Shown piece after piece: positions 18,408 to 27,758 of a stretch of 64,000 nucleotides of DNA (positions are counted from its first letter, which is position 1; every line of letters begins with the position of its first letter). Source of the stretch: Acidobacteriota bacterium. Lineage in GTDB: Bacteria; Acidobacteriota; Vicinamibacteria; Vicinamibacterales; SCN-69-37. A model generated the notes under the pieces. It searched no databases. It worked only from the letters and a program-made list of their open reading frames with translations, and was not told the DNA's origin. A program made the position numbers and the translations under genes. Where the stretch lies: the NCBI GenBank assembly GCA_009694745.1, contig SHUF01000004.1:1-64000 (forward strand), given 5' to 3'.

Positions 18408-19762
18408 GCGCTCACTTCTGCAGTCAGGCCTGAGGGCGTGTTCGCGCGGAAGCGCAGCGTCCATCCGCTTCGCGCGATCGCCTCGGCCACGATCGCCAAC
18501 CCAATGCCCTGACCATCGGGGCGCCGTGATCGTGCGTCGTCTCCACGGAACCTCCGCGTGGCTAGGTGTGGCAGTTCCTCCGGCTTCACGCCCAGGCCAT
18601 CGTCTTCAACCGCCAGCCAGGAGCCGCCTTCTGTGCCGGTGCGATCGAGCACGACCGCCACGTGGCCACCGGGTGTGTTGTAGCGGATCCCGTTGTCCAC
18701 GAGATTGCTGATGGCCTGCTCCACCAGAGTCGGATCAGCTTCGACCACCACGCCCCCTTCGGGCACTGCGAAATTCACTTCGACGCCGGCTGCGCGAGCC
18801 AGCGGAGTCAGCCGCGCGACCACGCGTTCAATCACGCCGTTCAGATCCGTGCGGACGCGTTCGATGGGGACGCCGCCTTCCAACCGGGACGCGGTCGTCA
18901 GGTTCCGCAGGCGCGACGCCATGTAGTGCGCCTCGCGGATGGCCCCGTTGACCTCGATCGCGTGGGCCGGCGGGAGCGGAGCGCCTTCGAGACTCGCCAG
19001 ATGGCTTTGCAGCACCGTCAGCGGCGTGGCGACGTCGTGCGCCGTGTTGGCCACAAACTCCCGCAGCGTGGCCTCCCTGGCTTCAACGTCAGTGAGATGC
19101 GTCCTGACCTCGATCCCGGCTTCGTTGAACGCGCGCGCCAACGCGCCCACTTCGTCCTGACCGGTGTCAGGCACCGGGACGCCGTAGTGAGATGCGGCGG
19201 ATGAGCGCACGTGCTGGGCCAGTCTGTGAATCCTGGCAATCGTGGGCCCGACAGCAAACCAGATGGCCGCGACGACGATGAGGAGAATGGAGGCGAGACC
19301 GATCAGGAGATCGCGGGACTCACCCGGGCGCGGCCGCATCCTGGCGAGGAGAATGTCGCAGGGCCCCGTGGTGTCAGAGATGCGGACGGCCACTTGCAGG
19401 CCTCGTCCCTGTTCGTGACTGAAGACACCCACGGCGCGACCTGAGCTCATGACCGCCTCTTTGAGTGCGTCCGGGAACGCAGGGCCCGGGCCCCGTCGTG
19501 CCAGTTCGTACGTGCGCGTATAAGGGATCAACTCAATAGGGCCAGGCCCAGCGCCGCGTGGTCCACCACCGCGTCCACCTCTGCCGCCGCCCTCGGTTTC
19601 ACAGCGTCCGATGATTCCGCTGCTGAGTTCCGTCGAGAGGAACCGGTCGATGGAGTCCTCCTTGTCCGCGTGCCGCCAGCGCTCGGCGACGAAGAACAGG
19701 GCCACGGTCAGCGGGACGGCCACGGCCAAGGTGGTCAGGAGCAGGCGGGTTCGCAGGCTCAT
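18380..19762 (-). CDS. two-component sensor histidine kinase
   Basis: HAMP-like region, FVANTAHDVATPLTVLQSHLASLEG, ISNLVDNGIRYNTPGGHVAVVLD, DGLGVKPEELPHLATRRFRG, GQGIGLAIVAEAI. Confidence 0.9.
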   Translation of the reverse strand: MSLRTRLLLTTLAVAVPLTVALFFVAERWRHADKEDSIDRFLSTELSSGIIGRCETEGGGRGGRGGGPRGAGPGPIELIPYTRTYELARRGPGPAFPDALKEAVMSSGRAVGVFSHEQGRGLQVAVRISDTTGPCDILLARMRPRPGESRDLLIGLASILLIVVAAIWFAVGPTIARIHRLAQHVRSSAASHYGVPVPDTGQDEVGALARAFNEAGIEVRTHLTDVEAREATLREFVANTAHDVATPLTVLQSHLASLEGAPLPPAHAIEVNGAIREAHYMASRLRNLTTASRLEGGVPIERVRTDLNGVIERVVARLTPLARAAGVEVNFAVPEGGVVVEADPTLVEQAISNLVDNGIRYNTPGGHVAVVLDRTGTEGGSWLAVEDDGLGVKPEELPHLATRRFRGDDARSRRPDGQGIGLAIVAEAIARSGWTLRFRANTPSGLTAEVSAYPIEPSGY

Positions 19763-20450
19763 GCGTGCCCATCCAGGCGGTAGCCCACGCCCCACACGGT
19801 GGCCACCAGGGATCCGGCAGGTCCCAGTTTCTTGCGGAGTCTCGAGACATGCACATCGAGCGTGCGTTCGGCGCCGTCGCGATCGGGAGCGAGCACGTGA
19901 TCCACCAGCCACGCCCGTGAGACCGCCGGGCCGGGCCGGGCCGTCGCGCCAGTGCATGCAGCAGATCGAACTCCACGCGTGTCAGCTCTATTGGGTGGCC
20001 GTCGACCGCGATCGTGCGTCCCTCGGTGTGCAGGCGAAGGCGGCCGAACTCCAGCACGCCGGTTGTGTTGGAAAGCGTGGGCCGGCGCAGCCGCGCCTTG
20101 ACGCGAGCGAGCAGTTCCTCGGGCCAGAAGGGTTTAGTCAGATAATCATCCGCCCCCAGTTCGAGCGCACGAACCTTGTCTGACGTCTCGGTACGGGCGC
20201 TGAGGATCAGCACGGGCACCTGCTCCTGGCTCCCACGCACATGTTTCAGCACGTCGAGTCCATGCCCGCCGGGCAGCATCAGGTCGAGCACGATCAGACT
20301 CAGCCCCTCGAGCGGCGCCACCATCGCGTCGTCGCCACGTGTGACCCATGTGACGTCGTAGCCCGCGGCGGTGAGGCTCTGCTTCACCTGGCCACCGAGG
20401 GTCTGGTCATCTTCCACGAGCAGGATGCGCGGGGTCACGGTATGTGCCAA
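19759..20450 (-). pseudogene. OmpR-family response regulator with apparent frameshift at a (GCCGG)n repeat
   Basis: Receiver plus start of winged helix to ALARRPG, then a frame change; the other frame reads PAVSRAWLVDHVLAPDRDGAERTLDVHVSRLRKKLGPAGSLVATVWGVGYRLDGHA*, ending with ATGA overlap to the kinase start. Confidence 0.88.
19925..19943. repeat. pentanucleotide repeat (GCCGG)3 in response-regulator coding sequence
   Basis: gccgggccgggccgggccg read directly. Confidence 0.9.
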
Positions 20451-20562
20451 CGATAGCTGGAGGATCTTACGGGATTCTGAAGGGCGTATGCTGGCGGGTT
20501 GAAGGTGCCTTCAGAATTCCGCAAGGTTGCGTCCGTATCGTTCCGTGCAAGGAGATCAACCC

Positions 20563-21303
20563 ATGCGCAACCGATTGAGCTTTTCTGTACCCGCCGTGCT
20601 GCTGGCCCTGGCGTGTTCCACACCGACGACGCCTTCGGCAGCTCCCTCGTCTACAACCACAACCACCACGACCACTGGTGCTGCGCCGGCGTGGTACTCG
20701 AAGTTCTCGTCGGCCGTCACCGTGTCGATTGATGGCAGCAACGTGCTGTTGCGATCAACAGGTGTGCCTGACCACACAAGTCCGTACTGGGGTGTGGGCA
20801 ACGCGTTGTACGAGGCGCCGCACGCGGGCATGCAGTTGAACCCCAACCGCATCAGCACGCAGTCCCTGGTGTTGCGCGTGCCCTCCGCACCCACCGCGGC
20901 AACCCCATCGGACACGCCGATGGAGCCGATGGGCATTGCCGTGAATGGCGTGGCGCTGTTCAACCAGTACGCCGCGGGTCGATCGCCCCTGACAAACGAG
21001 ATTCTCTCGTTCGACAGGTTCAACGGCCATCCCCAGCAGACCGGGCAGTATCACTACCACCTCGAGCCGCTGTGGCTGACAGCTCGTGATGGAGAAGCAG
21101 CGCTCATTGGCGTGCTGCTCGATGGGTATCCCGTCTACGGCCCGCGTGAATCCGGCGGCGCGTTGCCATCAGGGCTCGACACCTGCAATGGCCACACACA
21201 CACAACCACGGACTTTCCCTCGGGCAGCTATCACTATCACGTGACGACCAGCGTGCCGTACATCTCGGGTTGTTTCGCTGGCAGACCGGGATCCATTGGG
21301 TAG
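20563..21303 (+). CDS. YHYH domain-containing lipoprotein
   Basis: MRNRLSFSVPAVLLALACSTP lipobox; QTGQYHYHLEPLWL; LIGVLLDGYPVYGPRE; GSYHYHVTTSVPYISGCFAG. Confidence 0.88.
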   Translation: MRNRLSFSVPAVLLALACSTPTTPSAAPSSTTTTTTTTGAAPAWYSKFSSAVTVSIDGSNVLLRSTGVPDHTSPYWGVGNALYEAPHAGMQLNPNRISTQSLVLRVPSAPTAATPSDTPMEPMGIAVNGVALFNQYAAGRSPLTNEILSFDRFNGHPQQTGQYHYHLEPLWLTARDGEAALIGVLLDGYPVYGPRESGGALPSGLDTCNGHTHTTTDFPSGSYHYHVTTSVPYISGCFAGRPGSIG

Positions 21304-21342
21304 TGGGGAAGTTAGGAACTGGGGAAGTTGGGAAGTGAGGAA
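21304..21342. repeat. GGGGAAGTT-type tandem array
   Basis: tggggaagttaggaactggggaagttgggaagtgaggaa follows the YHYH stop codon directly. Confidence 0.75.
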
Positions 21343-21345
21343 GTG

Positions 21346-21642
21346 ATGCGTTGGATGGGACTGACCGTGGTGTTGTGGACACTGGCGCTGACGTCGCCGG
21401 CGCCGGTGTCCGTTGAGCAAGTGCGCATGCGCCATGGTGAGTTCCGCGCGTGGCACGCGAATGGTCAACTGGCGGAAGTGTGGCGCTACGTGGACGGGCG
21501 TGAATCCGGCCTTCAGCAGTCGTGGACGCCCGAGGGGGTGTTGTTCCTGAACTACGAGGTGCGTGATGGCCGGCGGTATGGACTGGTGAACTCGAAACCA
21601 TGCCTGCCCGCCGGCGATGGGGATGTGAAAGAGGTGATGTGA
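21346..21642 (+). CDS. MORN-variant (YwqK-like) small exported protein
   Basis: MRHGEFRAWHANGQLAEVWRYVDGRESGLQQSWTPEGVLFLNYEVRDGRRYG. Confidence 0.7.
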   Translation: MRWMGLTVVLWTLALTSPAPVSVEQVRMRHGEFRAWHANGQLAEVWRYVDGRESGLQQSWTPEGVLFLNYEVRDGRRYGLVNSKPCLPAGDGDVKEVM

Positions 21643-22289
21643 TGACCCGCAACGTGATGATGGCCATCGTGGCCTGTGCTTCCGTAGGCCTTGGCGCGTG
21701 TTTGCCGCACGACGCCGACCTGCCCTATTACTCCGAGCGCACGTTCTTGCCCTCCTGGTCAGTCACCGGTCACACTGTGACCGAGGGCGCACTGGCAGAC
21801 GAGCCGTTTGTGGACCAGACGGGCGCCGGGTTCACTCTGGCCTCCGTTCGTGGCCGCGTCCACGTGGCGAGTTTCATCTTCACCCGGTGCTCGGTGATCT
21901 GTCCGCCCCTGGTGTCGTCGCTGAAGAAGGTCCAGTCGGCCGTAGCTGGCACAGACGTGGTTCTCCTTTCGTACTCTGTGACACCCGATCTGGACACCGT
22001 GGATGTGCTTCGTGTGTTTGGTGAGGATCGGGGAGTTGACCCCGTACGCTGGAAGCTGCTGACCGGGAATCCGGACGGCGTCCTGCGAGCCGCCCGCGAC
22101 CTGTATTTCGCCGATGACGATGGGATGAGGGAGTCGCTGGCCGGGCCTGACGCCTTCCTGCACACCGAGAAACTTCTGCTGGTTGATGCCGACGGCCACA
22201 TCCGGGGCGTCTACAACGGCACCCAGCCGTACGAAGTGCAGAAGCTCATTCAGGACATCAGGGAGCTACTGCCGGCTATGGGGAAGTGA
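21642..22289 (+). CDS. SCO1/SenC family protein
   Basis: FVDQTGAGFTLASVRGRVHVASFIFTRCSVICPPLVSSLKKVQ ... FLHTEKLLLVDADGHIRGVYNGT. Confidence 0.88.
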   Translation: MTRNVMMAIVACASVGLGACLPHDADLPYYSERTFLPSWSVTGHTVTEGALADEPFVDQTGAGFTLASVRGRVHVASFIFTRCSVICPPLVSSLKKVQSAVAGTDVVLLSYSVTPDLDTVDVLRVFGEDRGVDPVRWKLLTGNPDGVLRAARDLYFADDDGMRESLAGPDAFLHTEKLLLVDADGHIRGVYNGTQPYEVQKLIQDIRELLPAMGK

Positions 22290-22399
22290 CGGTCGCCTAG
22301 CCTTCGGACTCGCGGCGGACCAGTGCGCTTGCGCGCAGATGCACGCCGCGCGGGCTGGGCCACTGGATTGGAGGCCTGGTGTGGGCTGCAGAGCGCAAG

Positions 22400-22423
22400 C
22401 CCCAGTTCCTCAGTTCCCCAGTG
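22400..22423. repeat. inverted short copy of the GGGGAACT array
   Basis: ccccagttcctcagttccccagtg; the reverse complement resembles 21304-21342. Confidence 0.6.
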
Positions 22424-22446
22424 ACAAGATCTCTTAATATCCCTAC

Positions 22447-24426
22447 GTGCATTCACGTATCGGCATCGACACCGGTGGCACGTTCACCGACTTTGTTCAT
22501 CTGGGGCCGGACGGACTCGTCGTCCACAAGCAGAGGTCTACGCCCGACGACCCGTCGCGCTCGATTCTCGACGGCATTCGACACCTCACGGGCCAGGCCA
22601 CGTCCCTCGACGTCGTCCATGGTTCCACCGTGGCCACGAATGCAGTACTGGAACGCAAGGGTGCGCGCGTTGCACTGGTCGCCACTCGCGGGTTCGAAGA
22701 CGTCCTGAAGATTGGCCGCCAGACGCGCCCCGAGCTCTACAACGTCTTCGTCGCGCCACGGCCCCCGCTGGTTGACCCGGACCTGACGTTCGGAGTCACC
22801 GAGAGACTGGATGCGTCCGGCGCCGTGCTGCAGGCCGTCAACGAAGAGGAGGTGGACCGTCTCGCCCGCCTCATCCGCGATCGCGGTGCCACCATCGTCG
22901 CCGTCTGCCTCCTGCACTCGTACGCAAACCCCGCACACGAAGAGCAGGTCGCGACACTGCTGCGGCAGTCAAGTCTCGCTGTGTGCACATCACACGAAGT
23001 GCTGCCCGAGTACCGCGAGTTCGAGCGCTGGAGCACCACGGTCGTCAACGCCTACGTGACTCCGCTCATGGACCGTTACCTGGGCACATTGGAGCGGACG
23101 TTGGCAGAGTCCCGACTGTCGATAATGCAGTCGAACGGCGGATGTATCTCAGCCGGGGCGGCACGCGCTCAGGCGGTGCGAACCGTCTTGTCCGGTCCTG
23201 CGGCCGGCGTCGTCGGGGCCAGCGCTGTGGCCCATGCCGCCGGTTTTCCGCGCGTCATCTCATTCGACATGGGCGGCACGTCCACAGACGTCAGCCTCAT
23301 AGACGATGGCATTGGGAGGACGACGGATTCGAAGGTGGGAGATTTCCCGGTGCGACTGCCCCTAATCGACATTCACACGGTGGGCGCCGGTGGCGGGTCG
23401 ATCGCGTATCTGGACACTGGTGGGGCACTCCGAGTCGGGCCGCGAAGCGCGGGCGCGAACCCAGGTCCCGTTTGTTACGGCGTTGGTGAGGAGTTGACCG
23501 TCACTGATGCGAACCTGCTGCTCGGCCGGCTCGACCCGGACTATTTCCTGGGTGGGCGCATGACGATCGACACGGGTCGCACGCAGCGAGTGGCGGCCGC
23601 GCTTGCCAAACAGACCGGACTCTCAGTACCCGAACTAGCCGATGGCATCGTGCGAGTAGCGAACGCGAATATGGAGCGCGCGATTCGTGTGGTGTCGGTC
23701 GAACGCGGTCACGACCCGCGCGATTTTGCGCTGCTGGCCTTCGGCGGCGCCGGCGGGATGCACGCCTGCGAGATTGCGCAGCAACTAGAAATCAAAACCG
23801 TGATCGTGCCCAGGCATGCGGGCGTCCTGTCTGCGCTCGGCATGCTCGTGGCCGACGTCACCAAGGACTATTCGGCCAGCGTCCTCAAGTCCAGCTCACA
23901 AGTGAGCGTGAAGGACCTGCAGCGTTTGTGCGCGCCACTCGTCGCGGCCGCAAAGGCCGAGCTCGAGGGCGAAGGGTTCCCCACGAGGCGCCAGGTGATC
24001 ACGTTGTCCGTGGACGTGCGTTACGTCGGCCAGTCGTTCGAAATCACATTACCGCTCACCGCTGACTATCGGAAAGTATTCGACCAGCAGCACGGCAAGA
24101 CGTACGGCTCCTCGAACCCGGCGCGTGCGACCGAGGTCGTCAACGTCCGCGTCTCGGCCGCAGGCATCACCGACAAGCCGAAACTGCCGTTCACCAAAGT
24201 CCGCGGCGCGTCGAAGGCTAAGCCCTCGGCGGTACGCCCTGGCCGTTTTACCGGAAAGAACGTGAAAGTGGCGTTCTACCGCTGGGATGATCTGAAACCG
24301 GGGTCATATGCATCCGGTCCCGCGGTCATCGCCGGCGGCGAAGCGACGGCTGTTGTTCCGCCAGGCTGGAAGTTCAAAGTGGATGGCCATGGCAACGTGC
24401 TGGCCCAGAAAGGGCGGGCGTCATGA
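22447..24426 (+). CDS. hydantoinase/oxoprolinase subunit A (HyuA-like)
   Basis: RIGIDTGGTFTDFVHL; VHGSTVATNAVLERKGARVALVATRGFEDVLKIGRQTRPELYN; SFDMGGTSTDVSLID; HTVGAGGGSIAYLD. Confidence 0.93.
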   Translation: MHSRIGIDTGGTFTDFVHLGPDGLVVHKQRSTPDDPSRSILDGIRHLTGQATSLDVVHGSTVATNAVLERKGARVALVATRGFEDVLKIGRQTRPELYNVFVAPRPPLVDPDLTFGVTERLDASGAVLQAVNEEEVDRLARLIRDRGATIVAVCLLHSYANPAHEEQVATLLRQSSLAVCTSHEVLPEYREFERWSTTVVNAYVTPLMDRYLGTLERTLAESRLSIMQSNGGCISAGAARAQAVRTVLSGPAAGVVGASAVAHAAGFPRVISFDMGGTSTDVSLIDDGIGRTTDSKVGDFPVRLPLIDIHTVGAGGGSIAYLDTGGALRVGPRSAGANPGPVCYGVGEELTVTDANLLLGRLDPDYFLGGRMTIDTGRTQRVAAALAKQTGLSVPELADGIVRVANANMERAIRVVSVERGHDPRDFALLAFGGAGGMHACEIAQQLEIKTVIVPRHAGVLSALGMLVADVTKDYSASVLKSSSQVSVKDLQRLCAPLVAAAKAELEGEGFPTRRQVITLSVDVRYVGQSFEITLPLTADYRKVFDQQHGKTYGSSNPARATEVVNVRVSAAGITDKPKLPFTKVRGASKAKPSAVRPGRFTGKNVKVAFYRWDDLKPGSYASGPAVIAGGEATAVVPPGWKFKVDGHGNVLAQKGRAS

Positions 24427-26015
24427 AGCCGAACCCCATTGAGTTTGAAGTCTTCAAGAACCTGTTCCTCTCCATCGCCGAGGAGATGGGCGTCACGTTG
24501 TGCCGCACCGGGTTCTCGCCGAACATCAAGGAACGGCTCGACTACTCGTGCGCCGTGTACGACGCCGAGGGCAACACCATCGCGCAGGGCGACCACATGC
24601 CGGTGCATCTGGGCGCGATGCCGCTCTCGGTGCGAGCCGCCATCGACGCGGTGGACATGGAACCGGGCGACATCGTGATGCTCAACGACCCCTTCCGGGG
24701 TGGCACACATCTGCCCGACATCACGCTGGTGTCGCCGGTGTTTCTCGGCAAGGAGCAGAAGCCCGCCTTCTACGTGGCCAATCGCGCGCATCACTCCGAT
24801 GTGGGCGGCATGAGCCCAGGGTCCATGCCGGTCGCGCGCGAGATTTACCAGGAGGGGCTGATCATCCCACCGGTTCGTCTGGCACGGCGAGGGCAGATCG
24901 TGGAGGACATCATGGCGCTCCTCCTCAACAACGTGCGCACGCCCGACGAGCGCGAGGGCGACATCGCTGCGCAGATTGCCGCTAACCGCGTGGCCGAGAC
25001 TCGCCTGCGCGCGGTCGTGGCCCGTTACGGCCGCGCGCAGACGATGCGGTATGCCGCAGCGTTGCAGGACTACACCGAACGCGTGGTGCGGCACGCCATC
25101 AAGGGCATTCGCGATGGCGAGTACACCTTCGAGGACGCGCTCGATGATGACGGGTTCAGCGACGCGCCTGTACCGATTCGAGTGAAGGTCACGATTCGGA
25201 AGGACCGCGCCGTCGTGGACTTCACCGGCTCAGCGCCGCAGGTGACCGGCAGCGTGAACGCGAACTACGCCATCACGCTGTCAGCGTGCCTATATGCCTT
25301 TCGGTGTCTCGTGCAAGACGACGTGCTCTATAACGCGGGCGTGGGCCGGCCTATCCAGGTCATCGCCCCCGAAGGTTCAATCGTGAACGCGCTTCGGCCT
25401 TCCGCCGTGGCCGGCGGCAACGTCGAAACCTCGCAACGCATCACCGATGTGGTGCTGGGCGCGCTCGGCAAGGCGCAACCCGATCGATGGCCTGCTGCCA
25501 GTCAGGGCACGATGAATAACGTGACGCTGGGAGGGACCGACCCCAGGACCGGTCGGCAGTTTGCGTACTACGAGACCATGGGCGGCGGCATGGGTGGACG
25601 AAAGGGTATGGCCGGACTGAGCGGCGTGCACGTGCACATGAGCAACACGCGCAACACGCCGTCCGAAGCGATTGAGCACTATCTTCCGGTGCGCATTCGG
25701 CAGTATGGTCTACGGCAGGGTAGTGGCGGCGCCGGCGCCGCGCCGGGCGGCGAGGGCCTGGTGCGCGAATACGAGATGCTCGTGGAGACATCAGTGACCT
25801 TGCTCACAGACCGGCGACGGCTCGCCCCGTACGGAGTGCGAGGGGGTGGGCCTGGGGGATTAGGCAGGAACACGCTGATTCGTGACGGCAAGGAAACGCC
25901 GCTTCCTGGCAAAGTGCAGATCACGTTGAAAGCCGGAGATCGTCTGCGAGTGGAAACCCCCGGCGGCGGCGGATACGGTTCGTCCAAACACCCTCAGGGT
26001 TCACACGAGGCGTGA
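24423..26015 (+). CDS. hydantoinase/oxoprolinase subunit B (HyuB-like)
   Basis: LFLSIAEEMGVTLCRTGFSPNIKERLDYSCAVYDAEGNTIAQGDHMPVHLGAMPLSV; GDIVMLNDPFRGGTHLPDITLVSPVF. Confidence 0.93.
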   Translation: MKPNPIEFEVFKNLFLSIAEEMGVTLCRTGFSPNIKERLDYSCAVYDAEGNTIAQGDHMPVHLGAMPLSVRAAIDAVDMEPGDIVMLNDPFRGGTHLPDITLVSPVFLGKEQKPAFYVANRAHHSDVGGMSPGSMPVAREIYQEGLIIPPVRLARRGQIVEDIMALLLNNVRTPDEREGDIAAQIAANRVAETRLRAVVARYGRAQTMRYAAALQDYTERVVRHAIKGIRDGEYTFEDALDDDGFSDAPVPIRVKVTIRKDRAVVDFTGSAPQVTGSVNANYAITLSACLYAFRCLVQDDVLYNAGVGRPIQVIAPEGSIVNALRPSAVAGGNVETSQRITDVVLGALGKAQPDRWPAASQGTMNNVTLGGTDPRTGRQFAYYETMGGGMGGRKGMAGLSGVHVHMSNTRNTPSEAIEHYLPVRIRQYGLRQGSGGAGAAPGGEGLVREYEMLVETSVTLLTDRRRLAPYGVRGGGPGGLGRNTLIRDGKETPLPGKVQITLKAGDRLRVETPGGGGYGSSKHPQGSHEA

Positions 26016-26072
26016 AGGTGCTTTGCAGGAAACCAGAATTATTGGACCGTATTTCAGTTTACTGCTGCCGTT

Positions 26073-26104
26073 CGGAGGTCCCGGGCTAAAGCCCATGCCC
26101 TCCG
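26073..26104. repeat. palindromic element CGGAGGTCCCGGGCTAAAGCCCATGCCCTCCG
   Basis: Read directly; inverted, shortened form of the element at 27451-27509. Confidence 0.85.
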
Positions 26105-26207
26105 TACGATTCCCGCTACGCCGATCTGGACGACGGTCCAGGCCCTCTGAAAGAAGATCAAATGATCCTTCAGTTCTACGTGCCTCGTGTGAACCCAAAA
26201 GGTAGCG

Positions 26208-27431
26208 ATGTTTAGTTGGTGGCATGACGCAGACCGGACCGCGCGCAAAGCGCTGGTCGCAGCCTCGCTAGGCTGGATGCTCGATTCGTTCGACGTCATG
26301 TTGTACGCGCTCGTGCTGCTGGCCGTGCGCAATGAGCTGGGCATCGACGCGGCCACTGCCGGGTCGTTGCAGTCGCTCACACTGCTCGCCTCAGCCGCCG
26401 GCGGTTTGATTTTTGGCGTGCTCGCCGACAAGTGGGGGCGCACGCGCGCACTGATGTTGAGCGTGCTGGTGTATTCGGTCTTCACCGCTGCGTGCGGCTT
26501 TGCCCAGACGGTGGCGCAGTTGGCCGTGTTCCGCATTTTCCTGGGGTTCGGGATGGGCGGCGAGTGGGCCAGTGGCGCGGCGCTTGTGTCCGAGACCTGG
26601 AAAGAAAAAGATCGCGGCAAGGCACTCGGCTTCATGCAGAGTTCCTGGGCCATCGGCTACGCCCTAGCCGCCATCGTCAACTACCTGGTCCAGGATGTGG
26701 CGGGGCTGGGGTGGCGGGCGGTGTTTTTCGTCGGCGTGTTGCCCGCGTTCTACGCGTTCTGGGTGCGCCGTAGCGTGGAAGAACCGGCGATGTGGACTGC
26801 AGAGAAAGCCAAACCCACGCGAGTGTCGCTCGGTGAAGCGATGGGCGGCCCCATGCTGCGCATCACGTTGGCCGTGACGCTGATGAATGCCTGCACGATG
26901 TTCGCGTGGTGGGGGCTCAATTCCTGGATTCCGTCGTACCTGCGCGCGGCTCCTGACACCGGAGGTATCGGCCTATCCAATGCAGCGATGAACTGGTTCA
27001 TCGTGGTCATGCAGGTCGGCATGTGGTTTGGATATGTGACGTTCGGATACGTGAGCGACAGCGTCGGTCGCAGAAAGACCTATGTTGGATACCTGGTGGC
27101 CGCCGCCGCGCTCGTGTTGGCCTACGCGTACACGACCACTCCGTGGGTCTTGCTCGCACTGGGCCCCGTCGTCGCGTTCTTCGGCACCGGCTACTTCAGC
27201 GGCTTCGGCGCCGTGACAGCGGAGTTGTATCCGACGGCAGTGCGCGCGACCGCGCAGGGCATCACCTACAACGTTGGTCGTGTGGCAAGCGCCGCCGCCC
27301 CGTGGATGGTGGGCTCAATCGCGCAGACAAACGGCTACCCGAGCGCGTTGTCGATTACGGCGGTGGCCTATCTGCTTGCCGCGGCCTTCTGGTTGGTCAT
27401 CCCGGAGACGAAGGGCCGGGCGATTCAGTAA
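26208..27431 (+). CDS. MFS transporter
   Basis: 12-TM protein; ADKWGRTRALMLSVLVYSVFTAACGFA; LGFGMGGEWASGAALVSETWKEKDRGKALGFMQSSWAIGYAL. Confidence 0.92.
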   Translation: MFSWWHDADRTARKALVAASLGWMLDSFDVMLYALVLLAVRNELGIDAATAGSLQSLTLLASAAGGLIFGVLADKWGRTRALMLSVLVYSVFTAACGFAQTVAQLAVFRIFLGFGMGGEWASGAALVSETWKEKDRGKALGFMQSSWAIGYALAAIVNYLVQDVAGLGWRAVFFVGVLPAFYAFWVRRSVEEPAMWTAEKAKPTRVSLGEAMGGPMLRITLAVTLMNACTMFAWWGLNSWIPSYLRAAPDTGGIGLSNAAMNWFIVVMQVGMWFGYVTFGYVSDSVGRRKTYVGYLVAAAALVLAYAYTTTPWVLLALGPVVAFFGTGYFSGFGAVTAELYPTAVRATAQGITYNVGRVASAAAPWMVGSIAQTNGYPSALSITAVAYLLAAAFWLVIPETKGRAIQ

Positions 27432-27450
27432 GCCCTCGGGGTCTGCGAAA

Positions 27451-27509
27451 CGGAGGGCATGGGCTTTAGCCCGTGCTGCGCGTCCCGGGCTGAAGCCCGG
27501 GACCTCCGG
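27451..27509. repeat. palindromic element CGGAGGGCATGGGCTTTAGCCCG...CCCGGGCTGAAGCCCGGGACCTCCG
   Basis: Read directly; two GGGCT..AGCCC hairpins within one outer palindrome. Confidence 0.88.
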
Positions 27510-27533
27510 ACAGAACTGGCTCCGGGACCCCGA

Positions 27534-27755
27534 TCAGCCTTTCGTGATTTCCGTCACCATGCCCATGAGGTAGTGCAGCGTCACCGTATCTCCCGCTGCC
27601 ATGTGCTGCGGTACCGCTTCGTTGCCGACGCGTGCGTGACGGATTTCGCCTTCGGGATCTTCCGGATCGGTCCAGAACACATCCAGAGAGATCTGGCCGT
27701 GAATCGACATCGGCTGAATACGGTGGATGACAGCTGTGCGGGTGCCTTTGAGCAT
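27534..27755 (-). CDS. small hypothetical protein
   Basis: 73-aa ORF directly downstream of and collinear with the PQQ-propeller gene. Confidence 0.5.
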   Translation of the reverse strand: MLKGTRTAVIHRIQPMSIHGQISLDVFWTDPEDPEGEIRHARVGNEAVPQHMAAGDTVTLHYLMGMVTEITKG

Positions 27756-27758
27756 GCG

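Noticed and set aside
17226-18464. N-terminal ~400 aa of the 1396-aa minus ORF (14274-18464)
   Set aside because: It is antisense to the well-supported DGQHR gene, and the M14 peptidase has a clear start with signal peptide at 17225. The long ORF reflects high GC.
19763-19957. N-terminal extension of the histidine kinase ORF to 19957
   Set aside because: It is antisense/out of frame within the response-regulator gene; the signal/TM start MSLRTRLLLTTLAVAVPL is at 19762.
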